Below are positions 35,070 to 43,787 of a stretch of 64,000 nt of DNA, one piece after another. This DNA comes from Blastococcus sp. KM273128 (GTDB taxonomy: Bacteria; Actinomycetota; Actinomycetes; Mycobacteriales; Geodermatophilaceae): NCBI RefSeq assembly GCF_021698975.1, contig NZ_SSXA01000010.1, positions 1-64,000 on the forward strand. Reading direction: 5' to 3'. The notes below the pieces were generated by a model, which searched no databases, had not been told where the DNA came from, and saw nothing but the letters and a program-made list of their open reading frames with translations. Positions within the stretch are counted from its first letter, which is position 1. Each line of letters opens with the position of its first letter. The position numbers and the translations under genes were made by a program.

Positions 35070-35125
35070 CCGGTCCGGCCGCCCGGCAGTGCGGGCGCGG
35101 CACAGCCGGGCCCGGGAACGACGAA

Positions 35126-35152
35126 GCCCCCGCCCGGGAACCGGACGGGGGC
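35126..35152. terminator. Terminator between the winged-helix gene and cspA
   Basis: GCCCCCGCCCGG pairs with CCGGACGGGGGC across GAA with one mismatch. It lies about 20 bases after the cspA stop and 57 after the convergent gene. Confidence 0.75.
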
Positions 35153-35170
35153 CTCGTGCTGATCAGGCGA

Positions 35171-35374
35171 TCAGAGCGGGGTGACGTTCGCAGCCTGCGG
35201 GCCCTTCTGGCCCTGCTCGATGTCGAACGCGATCCGCTGGCCTTCATCGAGCGAGCGGTACCCGCTGGTCTGGATGGCCGAGTAGTGGACGAACACGTCC
35301 GGTCCGCCGCCGTCCGGGGTGGCGAAGCCGAACCCCTTCTCCGCGTTGAACCACTTGACAGTTCCTTCGGGCAT
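35171..35374 (-). CDS. Cold-shock protein (CspA family)
   Basis: A 67-aa single cold-shock domain that binds single-stranded RNA or DNA. The start [20 protein letters not shown] contains RNP1 (KGFGFATP) and DVFVHYSAI is RNP2. The remainder [24 protein letters not shown] is typical of the actinobacterial CspA-type proteins. A good AGGAGC site precedes the ATG. A -10-like TAGGGT at 35441-35446 predicts a leader of about 60 bases, which in this family often controls translation. Confidence 0.96.
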   Translation of the reverse strand: MPEGTVKWFNAEKGFGFATPDGGGPDVFVHYSAIQTSGYRSLDEGQRIAFDIEQGQKGPQAANVTPL

Positions 35375-35440
35375 TGCTCGCTCCTAGCTGAGGTGGTGCA
35401 TCGGGGTCCTGCCATAGCGCAGGGCCTTCCCGACGCGCCC

Positions 35441-35446
35441 ACCCTA
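35441..35446 (-). promoter_or_regulatory. -10 hexamer of the cold-shock gene promoter
   Basis: On the minus strand TAGGGT lies 66 bases upstream of the ATG. The intervening leader contains a short AAGGCCCTGCG / CAGGACC-like pairing. Confidence 0.35.
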
Positions 35447-35510
35447 GCCGTCGATCGCCGGAAGAGAACACCGGCGCGGCTCAACTGTGACCTGCGACTC
35501 CTTCCGCGGG

Positions 35511-35918
35511 TCACAGCAGGCGGCCGGGCTCCTCGGGGAAGTCGGGGGCCACGCGCCGGCCGCGGCGGCCTCGAACGGGTCCGTAGGCGCCGACCGAGTA
35601 CGGGTCGCGGGCGGGCGTGGCCGACGGCAGCGCCAGCGGCTCGGGCCGCCACGAGCGCACGCCGATCGGCCGCTCCGCGAGGAACACCGGGGCCGCGGGC
35701 GGGCGCAGCCGGGCGGCCGCCGCCGGCGACCAGCGGCGCAGCGCCAGGTGCCCGGCCAGCAGGACGGCGAGGGTGATCGAGACGGTGAGGAAGGCGTCGG
35801 TGACCGCCGTCGCCACGTCGAGGGCGGTGATCCGGGGCCAGCCGATCGTCTCCAGCCGGTGCCCGACCAGCTCGACGACGACGTACAGCGCGCCGTACGC
35901 CAGCAACCAGATCCTCAC
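35511..35918 (-). CDS. Hypothetical membrane protein with proline-rich tail
   Basis: A 135-aa protein with two hydrophobic spans (IWLLAYGALYVVVELVG and FLTVSITLAVLLAGHLAL), followed by a basic Ala/Pro-rich cytoplasmic-type tail (RRWSPAAAARLRPPAAP and GPVRGRRGRRVAP). The GTG start has GGAGGAG at good spacing. It is divergent from the small gene at 36176 and has no recognisable family. Confidence 0.65.
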   Translation of the reverse strand: MRIWLLAYGALYVVVELVGHRLETIGWPRITALDVATAVTDAFLTVSITLAVLLAGHLALRRWSPAAAARLRPPAAPVFLAERPIGVRSWRPEPLALPSATPARDPYSVGAYGPVRGRRGRRVAPDFPEEPGRLL

Positions 35919-36175
35919 CCGTGCTCCTCCACCGTGGTCGACAGGTGCATCGACCACCGCTACCCCGGGCTGGAGCACCCGGCGAGGTGCGGGCACCGCC
36001 GCTCACCCGTCCGGGGGAGCGGCGCCGTCCGGGCGGAGGACGGCCGCCGGCCGCCCTGGCGACCGGCGCGGTCTTGCGGTTTTCCTGCGCTTCCCTCGGC
36101 ACCGCCGTGCGGCTGCTCCCCGACGGTGGGAACTGCCGGACGGATCCGGCGCGCCACCGATCCAGGAGAACCGCC

Positions 36176-36421
36176 ATGCAGCCGCTCGTCGCCCCGCCCG
36201 TGCCCGCCCGCACCGCCGTCCCGGCCGGTGCCGTCGTCCTGCGCGACGTGGGGGACCTGCACGACGCGGACCTGGACCAGCTCCTCGCCGAACGCCTGGC
36301 CGAGTCCGCCGACGCGCTGCGTGCCGCGGTGACCGCCGCCCGGCTGGTGCAGCAGATCGGCCGGCCGGACGCCCTGCTGGCGCACCGCCTCGACGCGGCC
36401 GCGCACCGGCTGGCCGGCTGA
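36176..36421 (+). CDS. Small hypothetical protein (81 aa)
   Basis: An 81-aa, mostly helical, Ala/Leu/Asp-rich protein. The second half (DLDQLLAERLAESADALRAAVTAARL) could form a coiled coil or helical hairpin. The ATG has AGGAGAA at normal distance. It is followed by a clean terminator, so it is a single-gene unit. I do not recognise it. Confidence 0.6.
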   Translation: MQPLVAPPVPARTAVPAGAVVLRDVGDLHDADLDQLLAERLAESADALRAAVTAARLVQQIGRPDALLAHRLDAAAHRLAG

Positions 36422-36440
36422 CAGCGGACCGCACGGCGAC

Positions 36441-36477
36441 GGGCCGCCCCTCACCCCTCCGGGTGGGGAGGCGGCCC
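36441..36477 (+). terminator. Terminator hairpin after the 81-aa gene
   Basis: GGGCCGCCcctcACCC and GGGTggggaGGCGGCCC arms around TCC-type loop bases, then GTT. A strong GC stem 20 bases after the stop. Confidence 0.65.
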
Positions 36478-36653
36478 GTTCCGGTTCTGCAGCGGCTCGT
36501 AGCTGCCGATGGGCTCCCCGCGTCGCCGGATGACCGGCGGCCCCGCCGACCTGCAGGACACGCCACCTGGGTGGACCGTTCCCGCTGGTCGCCGCGCTAG
36601 CTTCCGCGCGGGCGCAACGGCGTCCGCCCGTCCCGCACGCAGTGGAGGACCCC

Positions 36654-37289
36654 ATGACCGAGCCGGAGCACGACCGGCCCGAGGAGAGCAGCCAGGCCGA
36701 CGTCACCCTCGTGGCGCGCGGGCTCACGGCGACGGCGCAGGTGGAGGTCTCCAACGAGAACACCGTCGTCGTCCGCCCCCTCGGCGAGGGCACGGAGTGG
36801 AAGCGGGCCATCAAGCCCGGGGACCCGGTGGCCCTCTACTGGGTGAGCGGCTACGAGGAGCGCTCCCTCCCCGCGAAGATCACCAGCGTGGAGGCCGGCG
36901 ACGAGCCGCTGTGGCACCTCGTGCCCACGGGACCGGCGGAACGCAGCCAGCGCCGGCGCACGGTGCGCGCCCGGGTCGAGGTCCCCGTCGTCATGCCGTG
37001 GCTCGACGGGCTGCTCGTCGGCTCGACGGTCGACCTCAGCGAGGCCGGGCTGCGCGCGCTGGTCGACGGGTGGGGGCTGCCCCCGGACCCGGGGACGCGG
37101 GCGCACATGAGCCTGACGATCGGCGACGTCACCGTCGACGTGCGCGGCGCGATCGTCCGCCAGCAGACCCAGGGTGCGCGGTGGCTGCTGTCGATGCAGT
37201 TCCACGACGTCGAGGAGAGGGACGCCGACGTGCTGCGCCGCCGGGTCTTCCAGGCGCTGCGCGAGGAGCGCGCTGCCGCGGTCGACTGA
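36654..37289 (+). CDS. PilZ-domain protein (probable c-di-GMP effector)
   Basis: A 211-aa cytoplasmic protein. An N-terminal YcgR-like beta domain (about residues 20-95, with VSNENTVVVRPLGEG and PGDPVALYW) is followed by a PilZ domain. The c-di-GMP-binding elements are visible: the arginine cluster RRRTVRARVEVP and the DLSEAGLRAL (D/N-x-S-x-x-G) motif about 25 residues later. ATG 36654 has GTGGAGG upstream. The GTG inside that site gives a four-residue longer protein and is less likely. No motility or cellulose genes are nearby, so the output is unknown. Confidence 0.88.
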   Translation: MTEPEHDRPEESSQADVTLVARGLTATAQVEVSNENTVVVRPLGEGTEWKRAIKPGDPVALYWVSGYEERSLPAKITSVEAGDEPLWHLVPTGPAERSQRRRTVRARVEVPVVMPWLDGLLVGSTVDLSEAGLRALVDGWGLPPDPGTRAHMSLTIGDVTVDVRGAIVRQQTQGARWLLSMQFHDVEERDADVLRRRVFQALREERAAAVD

Positions 37290-37296
37290 GAGTCGC

Positions 37297-38367
37297 TCAG
37301 TCCCCGGCGGTCGCGGGCCGGCGGGCGCGGCTGGGCTGCACCCGCATCGGCTCGCCCGGCATCTTCGGGTAGTCCGGCGGGTACGGGAGGTCGCCGAGGC
37401 CGTCGTCGGCGGCCTGGCGCTCGGCGAGCTCGAGCAGCGGCTCGATGCCGAACGCGTGGTCGGCCAGCCCGGCGTGCTTGTCACCGACCGCCCGGAACCT
37501 CTCCGGCATGGTCAGCACGGTGAAGTCGGTGGGGTGCACGTCGGGCAGTTCGTCCCAGTCGACCGGCGCGGAGACCGGGGCGTGCGGCCTGGGCCGGATG
37601 GAGTAGGCCGACGCGATGGTGCGGTCCCGGGCCATCTGGTTGTAGTCGATGAAGATCTTCTCGCCGCGCTCCTCCTTCCACCACGACATCGTCACCTGGT
37701 CAGGCAGCCGGCGTTCCAGCTCCCGGCCGAAGGCGATGACGGCGCGGCGGACGTCGGTGAAGGTCCACCGCGGCAGGATCGGCACGTAGACGTGCACCCC
37801 CCGGCCGCCGGAGGTCTTCGGCCAGCCCTCCATGCCGAACTCGTGCAGCAGCTCGCGGACGTGGGGGGCCACCCGCACCGCGTCGGAGAAGTCGGTGCCC
37901 GGCTGCGGGTCGAGGTCGATGCGGATCTGGTTCGGGGACTCGACGTCGTCCTTGCCCACCGGCCACGGGTGGAAGGTGAGCGTGCCCAGGTTCGCGCACC
38001 AGGCGACGACGGCGACCGAGTCCGGCGCGATCTCGTCGGCGGTCCGCCCGCTGGGGAACGTGATGTGCGCCGTCGGCACCCAGGCGGGAGCGTTCTTGGG
38101 CACCCGCTTCTGGTAGAACGCGTCGCCGGTGTTGTCCACCCGCGTGGAGATGCGGGCGCCCTCGAACACCCCGCCCGGCCAGCGCTCCAGCGTCGTCGGC
38201 CGGTCCCTCAGGGCGAACAGGATCCCGTCGCCCACCGCGAGGAAGTACTCGACGACGTCGATCTTGCGGATCCCGTGCTCGGCGAAGTACGGCTTCTCCG
38301 GGTTGGAGACCCGCACCTCGTGCCCGTCGACGTGCAGGACGACGGCGTCCTTGCTGCTGCTGGCCAT
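37297..38367 (-). CDS. LigD-type DNA polymerase/primase domain protein (stand-alone PolDom)
   Basis: A 356-aa archaeo-eukaryotic primase-type polymerase, homologous to the polymerase domain of LigD. It extends DNA ends with nucleotides or ribonucleotides during non-homologous end joining. The metal-binding IRIDLDPQPGTDF, the KTSGGRGVHVYVPI motif and RTIASAYSIRPRPHAPVSAP are characteristic. There is no ligase or nuclease domain fused. The separate LigC ligase is two genes away on the same strand, as in M. tuberculosis Rv3730c/Rv3731. Ku is not in the window. Confidence 0.93.
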   Translation of the reverse strand: MASSSKDAVVLHVDGHEVRVSNPEKPYFAEHGIRKIDVVEYFLAVGDGILFALRDRPTTLERWPGGVFEGARISTRVDNTGDAFYQKRVPKNAPAWVPTAHITFPSGRTADEIAPDSVAVVAWCANLGTLTFHPWPVGKDDVESPNQIRIDLDPQPGTDFSDAVRVAPHVRELLHEFGMEGWPKTSGGRGVHVYVPILPRWTFTDVRRAVIAFGRELERRLPDQVTMSWWKEERGEKIFIDYNQMARDRTIASAYSIRPRPHAPVSAPVDWDELPDVHPTDFTVLTMPERFRAVGDKHAGLADHAFGIEPLLELAERQAADDGLGDLPYPPDYPKMPGEPMRVQPSRARRPATAGD

Positions 38368-38401
38368 CGCGTCGCTCCGCTCGTCGGTGGGCTGCCGAGT
38401 C

Positions 38402-39967
38402 TCACGCAGGACAGGTGAGCCCGTCCACGGGGACCGCCAGGTCGACGAGGTAGGCGTTGACCGCGGCCGTCACGCACTCGGTCTTCGGGTAGGCGGTGTG
38501 GCCCTGGCCCTGCCAGGTGAGCAGGACGCCGCTGTCGAGGTCCTCGGCGAGGTCGACGGCGCCGGGCAGCGGGGTCACCGGGTCACCCGAGGTGCCGACC
38601 ACCAGGATCGGGGCGCTGCCCTCGGCGTCGCGCTCGGGCACCGGGGTGCGCTCGGCGTCCCAGACCGAGCAGGTGAACAGCCCGGCGGCCGCCCCGGCCC
38701 CGAACAGCGGGTACCGCTCGCCCCACTCGGCGGCGAGCTCCCGCACCCGCTCCTCGGGCACCGTCTCCTCGGTGTCGGCGCAGTTGATCGCCACGTTGGC
38801 GTCGAGCAGGTTGGAGTAGGTGCCGTCCTCGAGCCGCCCGCTGTAGTCGTCGGCCAGCGAGAACAGCAGCCGCGCGTCGCCGTTGCGCGCGGCGGCCAGG
38901 CCCTGCGCCAGCTGCGGCCAGGAGGCGGTGTCGTAGAGCGCGGCCTGCACCGCGGTGAGGATGACCCCGGGCGTGGCCTGGCGGGTCTCGCCCTCCTCGC
39001 TGCTGGGGACGGGCGTGGTCTGCGCCTGGGCCAGCAGCTCCTCGAGGAAGAGTCGGGGGTCCTCGCCCAGCGGGCAGCCGGCGACGAGGCCGCGGCAGTT
39101 CTCGGCGAAGGCGTCGAAACCGGCCTCGAACGCCGCGGCGCGGGCCTCGGCGTCGGCGACCGCGTCGACGTCGGGGTCGACGGCGGCGTCCAGCACCATC
39201 GCCCGCACCCGGTCGGGGTACAGCTCGGCGTAGGTGGAGCCCAGCGTGGTGCCGTAGGAGTAGCCGAGGTAGGTCAGCTGGTCCTCGCCGAGGGCCTGCC
39301 GCAGCTGCTCCATGTCGCGGGCGGTGTCCACGGTGTTGAAGGTGCCCAGCGCGTCGCCGTACTCCTCGGCGCAGCCCGCGGCGATCTCCTCGGAGAGCGC
39401 GAAGACGGCGTCGAGCTGCTCGTCGGTGGTCGGGCGCGGCTCCGCGGCGATCGCGCGGTCCTTGAGCTCCTGGGGGATGCACTCGACCGGCGTGGACAGG
39501 CCCACGCCGCGCGGGTCGAAACCGACGACGTCGAAGCGGCGCAGCACGTCCTCGGGGAGGGTCAGCGCCAGCCCGATGGCGGCGTCGGCGCCGGAGCCCC
39601 CCGGGCCGCCCGGGTTGACCATCAGCGAGCCGAGCTCGTCGGTCTGACCGGCCAGCGAGGCGCGGACGAGGAACAGCGGCAGCGTGGCGCCGCCGGGCTC
39701 GTCGTAGCTGATCGGCACGTCGGTGCGGCCGCACTCGAAGGCGATGTCGCGCTCGCTGCCCGGCTGCCCCTCGACGAGCGGCTGGATCTGCGCGTCACAG
39801 TCGGTCCACTCGATCGGCGCGACCTCGGGCTCGGCCGGTGCCGCCGTGGTGGTGCTCGCCGCCGGCTCCTCGTCGGTCTCGCCGAAGGAGGTGCAGCCGG
39901 TGAGCACGAGGGGCAGGGCCAGCAGCAGGCCGGACGCGGCGGCCGGGAGGCCACGGTGCAGACGCAT
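38402..39967 (-). CDS. Alpha/beta-hydrolase lipoprotein (tripeptidyl aminopeptidase-like)
   Basis: A 521-aa secreted lipoprotein hydrolase. The signal peptide ends in the lipobox VLTGC at about residue 22. The fold starts with the oxyanion region VNPGGPGGSG, then FDPRGVG. The nucleophile serine is in YLGYSYGTTLG (G-x-S-x-G). The C-terminal TAP-like part supplies TSGDPVTPL (Asp) and GQGHTAY (His). ATG 39967 follows TATGCT by seven bases. ATG 39979 with GGAGGT five bases upstream would add four residues and is possible. The gene separates the PolDom and LigC genes, and its promoter edge overlaps a dispersed repeat. Confidence 0.9.
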   Translation of the reverse strand: MRLHRGLPAAASGLLLALPLVLTGCTSFGETDEEPAASTTTAAPAEPEVAPIEWTDCDAQIQPLVEGQPGSERDIAFECGRTDVPISYDEPGGATLPLFLVRASLAGQTDELGSLMVNPGGPGGSGADAAIGLALTLPEDVLRRFDVVGFDPRGVGLSTPVECIPQELKDRAIAAEPRPTTDEQLDAVFALSEEIAAGCAEEYGDALGTFNTVDTARDMEQLRQALGEDQLTYLGYSYGTTLGSTYAELYPDRVRAMVLDAAVDPDVDAVADAEARAAAFEAGFDAFAENCRGLVAGCPLGEDPRLFLEELLAQAQTTPVPSSEEGETRQATPGVILTAVQAALYDTASWPQLAQGLAAARNGDARLLFSLADDYSGRLEDGTYSNLLDANVAINCADTEETVPEERVRELAAEWGERYPLFGAGAAAGLFTCSVWDAERTPVPERDAEGSAPILVVGTSGDPVTPLPGAVDLAEDLDSGVLLTWQGQGHTAYPKTECVTAAVNAYLVDLAVPVDGLTCPA

Positions 39968-39974
39968 GATCACG

Positions 39975-39980
39975 AGCATA
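39975..39980 (-). promoter_or_regulatory. -10 hexamer at the repeat edge (hydrolase lipoprotein)
   Basis: On the minus strand TATGCT, seven bases, then ATG at 39967. The hexamer is formed at the boundary with repeat copy D, as at dut. Confidence 0.4.
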
Positions 39981-40040
39981 AGGACCTCCCGGCCCCCCCA
40001 CCGCTCGCACGCTCGCGGCGGGACCCTGCCGGGAGGCCTG
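39978..40040 (+). repeat. Dispersed hairpin repeat, copy D
   Basis: ATAAGGACCTCCC to GGGAGGCC, with the core CCGCTCGCACGCTCGCGGCGGG shared with copy B on the other strand (key positions 40000-40022). The arms CCTCCCGGC and GCCGGGAGG pair. It lies between the ligC stop and the hydrolase start. Confidence 0.8.
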
Positions 40041-40054
40041 CTGCGGCGCACCCT

Positions 40055-41125
40055 TCAGCCGTCGAGGACCTCGGCGAGGTCGTAGCGGACCGGCACGTCG
40101 AGCTGGTCGTACGTGCAGCTGCGGGGGTCCCGGTCGGGGCGCCAGCGGAGGAACTGCCCGGTGTGACGAAGTCGACGCCCCTCGAGCTGGTCGTACTTGA
40201 TCTCGACGACCAGCTCGGGGCGCAGCGGCACCCACGAGAGGTCCTTCTTCGCGTTCCACCGGCTCACCGCGCCGGGCATCCGCTGCTCGCCGTCGGCCTG
40301 CACCTGGGCGTTGGCCCAGTCCTGCCACGGGTGGCCGTCCAGCGCCTCGGCGCGGTAGGGCGCGAGCTCCTCGACCAGCTCGGCCCGGCGCGCCATCGGG
40401 AAGGACGCCGCGACGCCGATGTGCTGCAGCTCCTCGCCGTCGTAGAGGCCGAGCAGCAGGGAGCCGACGATCGGCCCGCTCTTGTGCCAGCGGAAGCCGG
40501 CGACGACGCAGTCCGCCGTCCGCACGTGCTTGACCTTGGTCATCAGCCGCTGGTCGGGGCCGTAGGGCAGGTCGGCGGACTTGGCGACGACGCCGTCGAG
40601 GCCCGCGCCCTCGAATGTCTCGAACCAGCGCTCGGCGGTGGCGGCGTCCCGCGTGACGCCGGTCAGGTGCACCGGCGGGCGGGCCCCGGCGAGCGCGACC
40701 TCGAGCCGGGCGCGGCGCTCCGCGAACGGCGTCTCCAGCAGCGACTCGTCGCCGAGGGCGAGCAGGTCGAAGGCGATGAAGGAGGCCGGGGTCTGCTCGG
40801 CGAGGAGGGTGATCCGCGACTCGGCCGGGTGGATCCGCTGCAGCAGCGCCTCGAAGTGCAGCCGGTCGTCCCGCGGCACGACGATCTCGCCGTCGACGAC
40901 GCACCGCTCGGGCAGGTTCTCCTTCACCGCGGCGACGACCTCGGGGAAGTAGCGGGTCAGCGGGCGCTCGTTGCGGCTGCCCAGCTCCACCTCGTCGCCG
41001 TCGCGGAAGACGATGCAGCGGAACCCGTCCCACTTCGGCTCGTAGAACCACTCGTCGCCGACCGGCACCTTGGTGGCGGCCTTCGCGAGCATCGGCTTCA
41101 CCGGCGGCAGCAGCGGGAGGTCCAT
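40055..41125 (-). CDS. ligC: ATP-dependent DNA ligase (LigC type)
   Basis: A 356-aa ATP-dependent ligase acting in end joining or repair. The adenylated lysine is in motif I, YEPKWDGFR (about residue 31). Further nucleotidyltransferase motifs are ELGSRNERPLT (Ia), VVDGEIVV (III), FIAFDLLALG (IIIa), GLDGVVAKSADLPYG (IV) and TKVKHVR (V). The OB domain follows. The size is that of LigC rather than LigB or LigD. With the LigD-type polymerase downstream it forms a dispersed end-joining set. Confidence 0.94.
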   Translation of the reverse strand: MDLPLLPPVKPMLAKAATKVPVGDEWFYEPKWDGFRCIVFRDGDEVELGSRNERPLTRYFPEVVAAVKENLPERCVVDGEIVVPRDDRLHFEALLQRIHPAESRITLLAEQTPASFIAFDLLALGDESLLETPFAERRARLEVALAGARPPVHLTGVTRDAATAERWFETFEGAGLDGVVAKSADLPYGPDQRLMTKVKHVRTADCVVAGFRWHKSGPIVGSLLLGLYDGEELQHIGVAASFPMARRAELVEELAPYRAEALDGHPWQDWANAQVQADGEQRMPGAVSRWNAKKDLSWVPLRPELVVEIKYDQLEGRRLRHTGQFLRWRPDRDPRSCTYDQLDVPVRYDLAEVLDG

Positions 41126-41190
41126 GCCGGTCAGTCAAGCAGCCACCGGCGGCCGCGGACCACGGTCGGGTTCCCGTCGGGTGGGGCCTG

Positions 41191-41919
41191 CTACGCACCC
41201 ACCGCGTAGCGCGCGAAGAGCGTGCCGTCCTCCTCGAGCAGCTGCCGCAGGTCCAGCCGGACCGGGGCGGGCAGCGCGGCGTCCAGCAACCGGGTCCCGC
41301 CGCCGACCAGCGCGGGCGCGATCGACAGGTCCAGCTCGTCGACGACGCCGGCGGCCAGGGCGCTGCGCAGCAGCTGCGGCCCGCCCTCGCAGGTGACCTG
41401 CTCGAGCCCGCGGTCGGCGAGGGCGGCCAGCGCGGTGGGCAGGTCGACGTCGTCGTCGCCGCAGACCAGCACGTCCGCCCCGGCCGCGGTGAGCGCCGCG
41501 CGGCGGCCGGGCTCGGCGGCGGCGCAGGTGACGACGACGGTGGGAAAGACGGCGCCGGTGACCAGCGCCGAGGCCGGGTCCAGCGACGCCCGCCGGGTGA
41601 CCACCGCGACCGGGGCGGTCGGCGGCCGGCCGATCGACGCGCGCAGCCGGCCGACGGCGGAGCCCGGCAGCACCGGCCGGTAGCCCTCGGCCGACGCCGT
41701 CCCGTGCCCGACGAGGACGACGTCGGCCAGCGCGCGCAGCACCCGGAACACCCGCCGGTCACCGGGGGAGCCCAGCCCCTCGCTCCGCCCGCCGACGGTG
41801 GTCGCACCGTCCGGCGAGGCGATGAAGTTCACCCGCAGCGAGCGGCCGGGCGGCAGCCGGTAGGCCTCGACCAGCCCGTCGTGGTCGAGCGGGGCCGGGT
41901 CGGGGAGCAGCCGGCGCAC
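41191..41919 (-). CDS. RibD C-terminal-type reductase (pyrimidine reductase family)
   Basis: A 242-aa dihydrofolate-reductase-fold protein of the RibD_C family, which reduces a pyrimidine intermediate in riboflavin or F420-linked pathways. The pattern includes VNFIASPDGATTVGGRS (substrate loop), ADVVLVGHGTASAEGYRP, CEGGPQLLRSALAAGVVDELDLSIAPALVGGG, with the glycines that bind NADPH. There is no deaminase domain. It begins one base after the treZ stop, so it is probably co-transcribed with treZ, though the functions do not obviously relate. The actual substrate is unknown. Confidence 0.87.
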   Translation of the reverse strand: MRRLLPDPAPLDHDGLVEAYRLPPGRSLRVNFIASPDGATTVGGRSEGLGSPGDRRVFRVLRALADVVLVGHGTASAEGYRPVLPGSAVGRLRASIGRPPTAPVAVVTRRASLDPASALVTGAVFPTVVVTCAAAEPGRRAALTAAGADVLVCGDDDVDLPTALAALADRGLEQVTCEGGPQLLRSALAAGVVDELDLSIAPALVGGGTRLLDAALPAPVRLDLRQLLEEDGTLFARYAVGA

Positions 41920-41920
41920 G

Positions 41921-43678
41921 TCAGCGGGTGGCGAGCACGGCCGCGCTCTCGGCGGGCAGGGTCACCGTCGTGCCGTCGAGCCGGGGCGCGTCACCGGTGG
42001 AGAAGACCACGCCGGTGGCCGCCCGGTCCAGGTCGACCTCCCTCGGTTGGCCGGCCAGGTTGGCCACCACCCGCAGCGAGCCGCGGTGCACCGTGATCGT
42101 GCGGTCCTCGTCGTCCCAGGCCACCTCGACGGCGCGCAGGTCGGGGTCGGCCAGCTCCGGGTGCTGCCGGCGCAGCGCCAGGAGCGTCCGCGTGACCGCC
42201 AGCAGCCCGGCGTGCGGCTCCTTCCCGGGCTCGGCCCAGTCGAGCTTGGAGCGGCGGAAGGTCTCCGGGTCCTGCGGGTCGGGCACCTCGTCGGCGTCCC
42301 ACCCGTGCTCGGCGAACTCGCCCTTGCGGCCCTCCGCCGTCGCCCGTCCGATCTCCGGGTCGGTGTGGCTGGTGAAGAACTGCCACGGCGTGGACGCGCC
42401 CCACTCCTCGCCCATGAAGAGCATCGGGGTGAACGGGCTGGTGAGCACCAGGGTCGCGCCGACGCCGAGCAGGCCGGGGGAGAGGGTGGCGGAGACGCGG
42501 TCGCCGACGGCGCGGTTGCCGATCTGGTCGTGGTCCTGCAGGTAGCCGACGAACTTCCAGCCCGGCAGGTGCGCGGTGTCGACCGGCCGGCCGTGGGTGC
42601 GGCGGCGGAAGCTCGACCACGCGCCGTCGTGGAAGAAGGCGCCGGTGAGGGTCTTGGCCAGGCCGCCCAGCCCGGCCTCGGCGAAGTCGCGGTAGTAGCC
42701 CTGGCCCTCGCCGGTCAGCGTGGCGTGCAGCGCGTGGTGGAAGTCGTCGCTCCACTGGGCGTGGATGCCGGTGCCGCCGGCGATCCGCGGCGTGACCATC
42801 CGCGGGTCGTTGAGGTCGCTCTCGGCGATCAGGGTGAGCGGCCGGCCGAGGGTGGCGGAGAGCCGGTCGACCTCCTCGGCCATCTCCTCCAGCAGGTGGG
42901 TGGCCCGCTCGTCGACGAGCGCATGCACGGCGTCCAGGCGCAGCCCGTCGACGTGCATGTCGCGCAGCCACATCAGAGCGTTGTCGAGGATGTAGCGGCG
43001 CACCTCGTCGGAGTCCGGCCCCGACAGGTTCACCGACTCGCCCCAGGTGTTCGCGCCGCCCTCGCTGAAGATCGGCATGAACAGCGGGAGGTAGTTGCCG
43101 GACGGGCCGAGGTGGTTGTAGACGACGTCCTGGATGACGCCGATCCCCCGCTGGTGGCAGGCGTCGACGAACCGCTGGTAGGCCCCGGGGCCGCCGTAGG
43201 TCTCCTGCACCGCGTACCAGAGGACACCGTCGTAGCCCCAGTTGTGGGTGCCGTCGAAGCCGTTGACCGGCAGCAGCTCGACGAAGTCGACGCCGAGGGC
43301 GACCAGGTGGTCGAGCTTGCCGATCGCCGAGTCCAGCGTGCCCTCGGGCGTGAAGGTGCCGACGTGCAGCTCGTAGACCACGCCCCCCGCGAGCGGCCGG
43401 CCGGTCCAGGCGCCGTCGCCCCACGCGTGCGCCGAGGGGTCGAAGCGGCGGGAGAGGCCGTGCACGCCGTCGGGCTGGCGGCGGGAACGCGGGTCCGGGT
43501 AGGCCTTGCCGTCGTCGTCGCCGAGCAGGAAGCCGTAGTCGGCGTCGGGGCGCGCCGGCACCTCGGCGCGCCACCACCCGGCGTCGTCCCGCCGCATGTC
43601 GTGCACGGTGCCGTCGACCTGCACGCGCACCCGCTCGGGCAGCGGCGCCCAGACGGCGAATTCGACGGGTGCGGGCAT
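41921..43678 (-). CDS. treZ: Malto-oligosyltrehalose trehalohydrolase
   Basis: Releases trehalose from maltooligosyl trehalose, the last step of the TreXYZ route from glycogen. The 585-aa protein has an N-terminal carbohydrate-binding beta domain ([17 protein letters not shown]), then a GH13 barrel with [13 protein letters not shown], the nucleophile region [10 protein letters not shown], the acid [11 protein letters not shown] and the transition-state Asp in [13 protein letters not shown] 43678 has AGGAGG upstream. In related Actinobacteria treX, treY and treZ are adjacent. Here treZ is 5.4 kb from treY. Confidence 0.95.
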   Translation of the reverse strand: MPAPVEFAVWAPLPERVRVQVDGTVHDMRRDDAGWWRAEVPARPDADYGFLLGDDDGKAYPDPRSRRQPDGVHGLSRRFDPSAHAWGDGAWTGRPLAGGVVYELHVGTFTPEGTLDSAIGKLDHLVALGVDFVELLPVNGFDGTHNWGYDGVLWYAVQETYGGPGAYQRFVDACHQRGIGVIQDVVYNHLGPSGNYLPLFMPIFSEGGANTWGESVNLSGPDSDEVRRYILDNALMWLRDMHVDGLRLDAVHALVDERATHLLEEMAEEVDRLSATLGRPLTLIAESDLNDPRMVTPRIAGGTGIHAQWSDDFHHALHATLTGEGQGYYRDFAEAGLGGLAKTLTGAFFHDGAWSSFRRRTHGRPVDTAHLPGWKFVGYLQDHDQIGNRAVGDRVSATLSPGLLGVGATLVLTSPFTPMLFMGEEWGASTPWQFFTSHTDPEIGRATAEGRKGEFAEHGWDADEVPDPQDPETFRRSKLDWAEPGKEPHAGLLAVTRTLLALRRQHPELADPDLRAVEVAWDDEDRTITVHRGSLRVVANLAGQPREVDLDRAATGVVFSTGDAPRLDGTTVTLPAESAAVLATR

Positions 43679-43775
43679 GCGGGGCCTCCTGGACGGGTCG
43701 GGCGGGGGTCGGACGGTGTCCTTCCCGGACGGCGGCCGTCGAACCGTCGGCCCGGCCGTGCGAGGGGTGCCCTGC

Positions 43776-43781
43776 GACACT
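43776..43781 (+). promoter_or_regulatory. -10 hexamer of a probable leaderless promoter (phosphotransferase)
   Basis: GACACT, six bases, then GTG at 43788. It lies in the 109-base divergent gap to treZ. Confidence 0.5.
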
Positions 43782-43787
43782 CCGGTC

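Noticed and set aside
36642-36653. GTG 36642 as the start of the PilZ gene
   Set aside because: This GTG is part of the GTGGAGG ribosome site for ATG 36654, which gives the better spaced start.
39968-40051. Extension of the hydrolase lipoprotein frame to 40051
   Set aside because: The extra 28 residues are encoded by the dispersed repeat and precede the signal peptide, which must be N-terminal.
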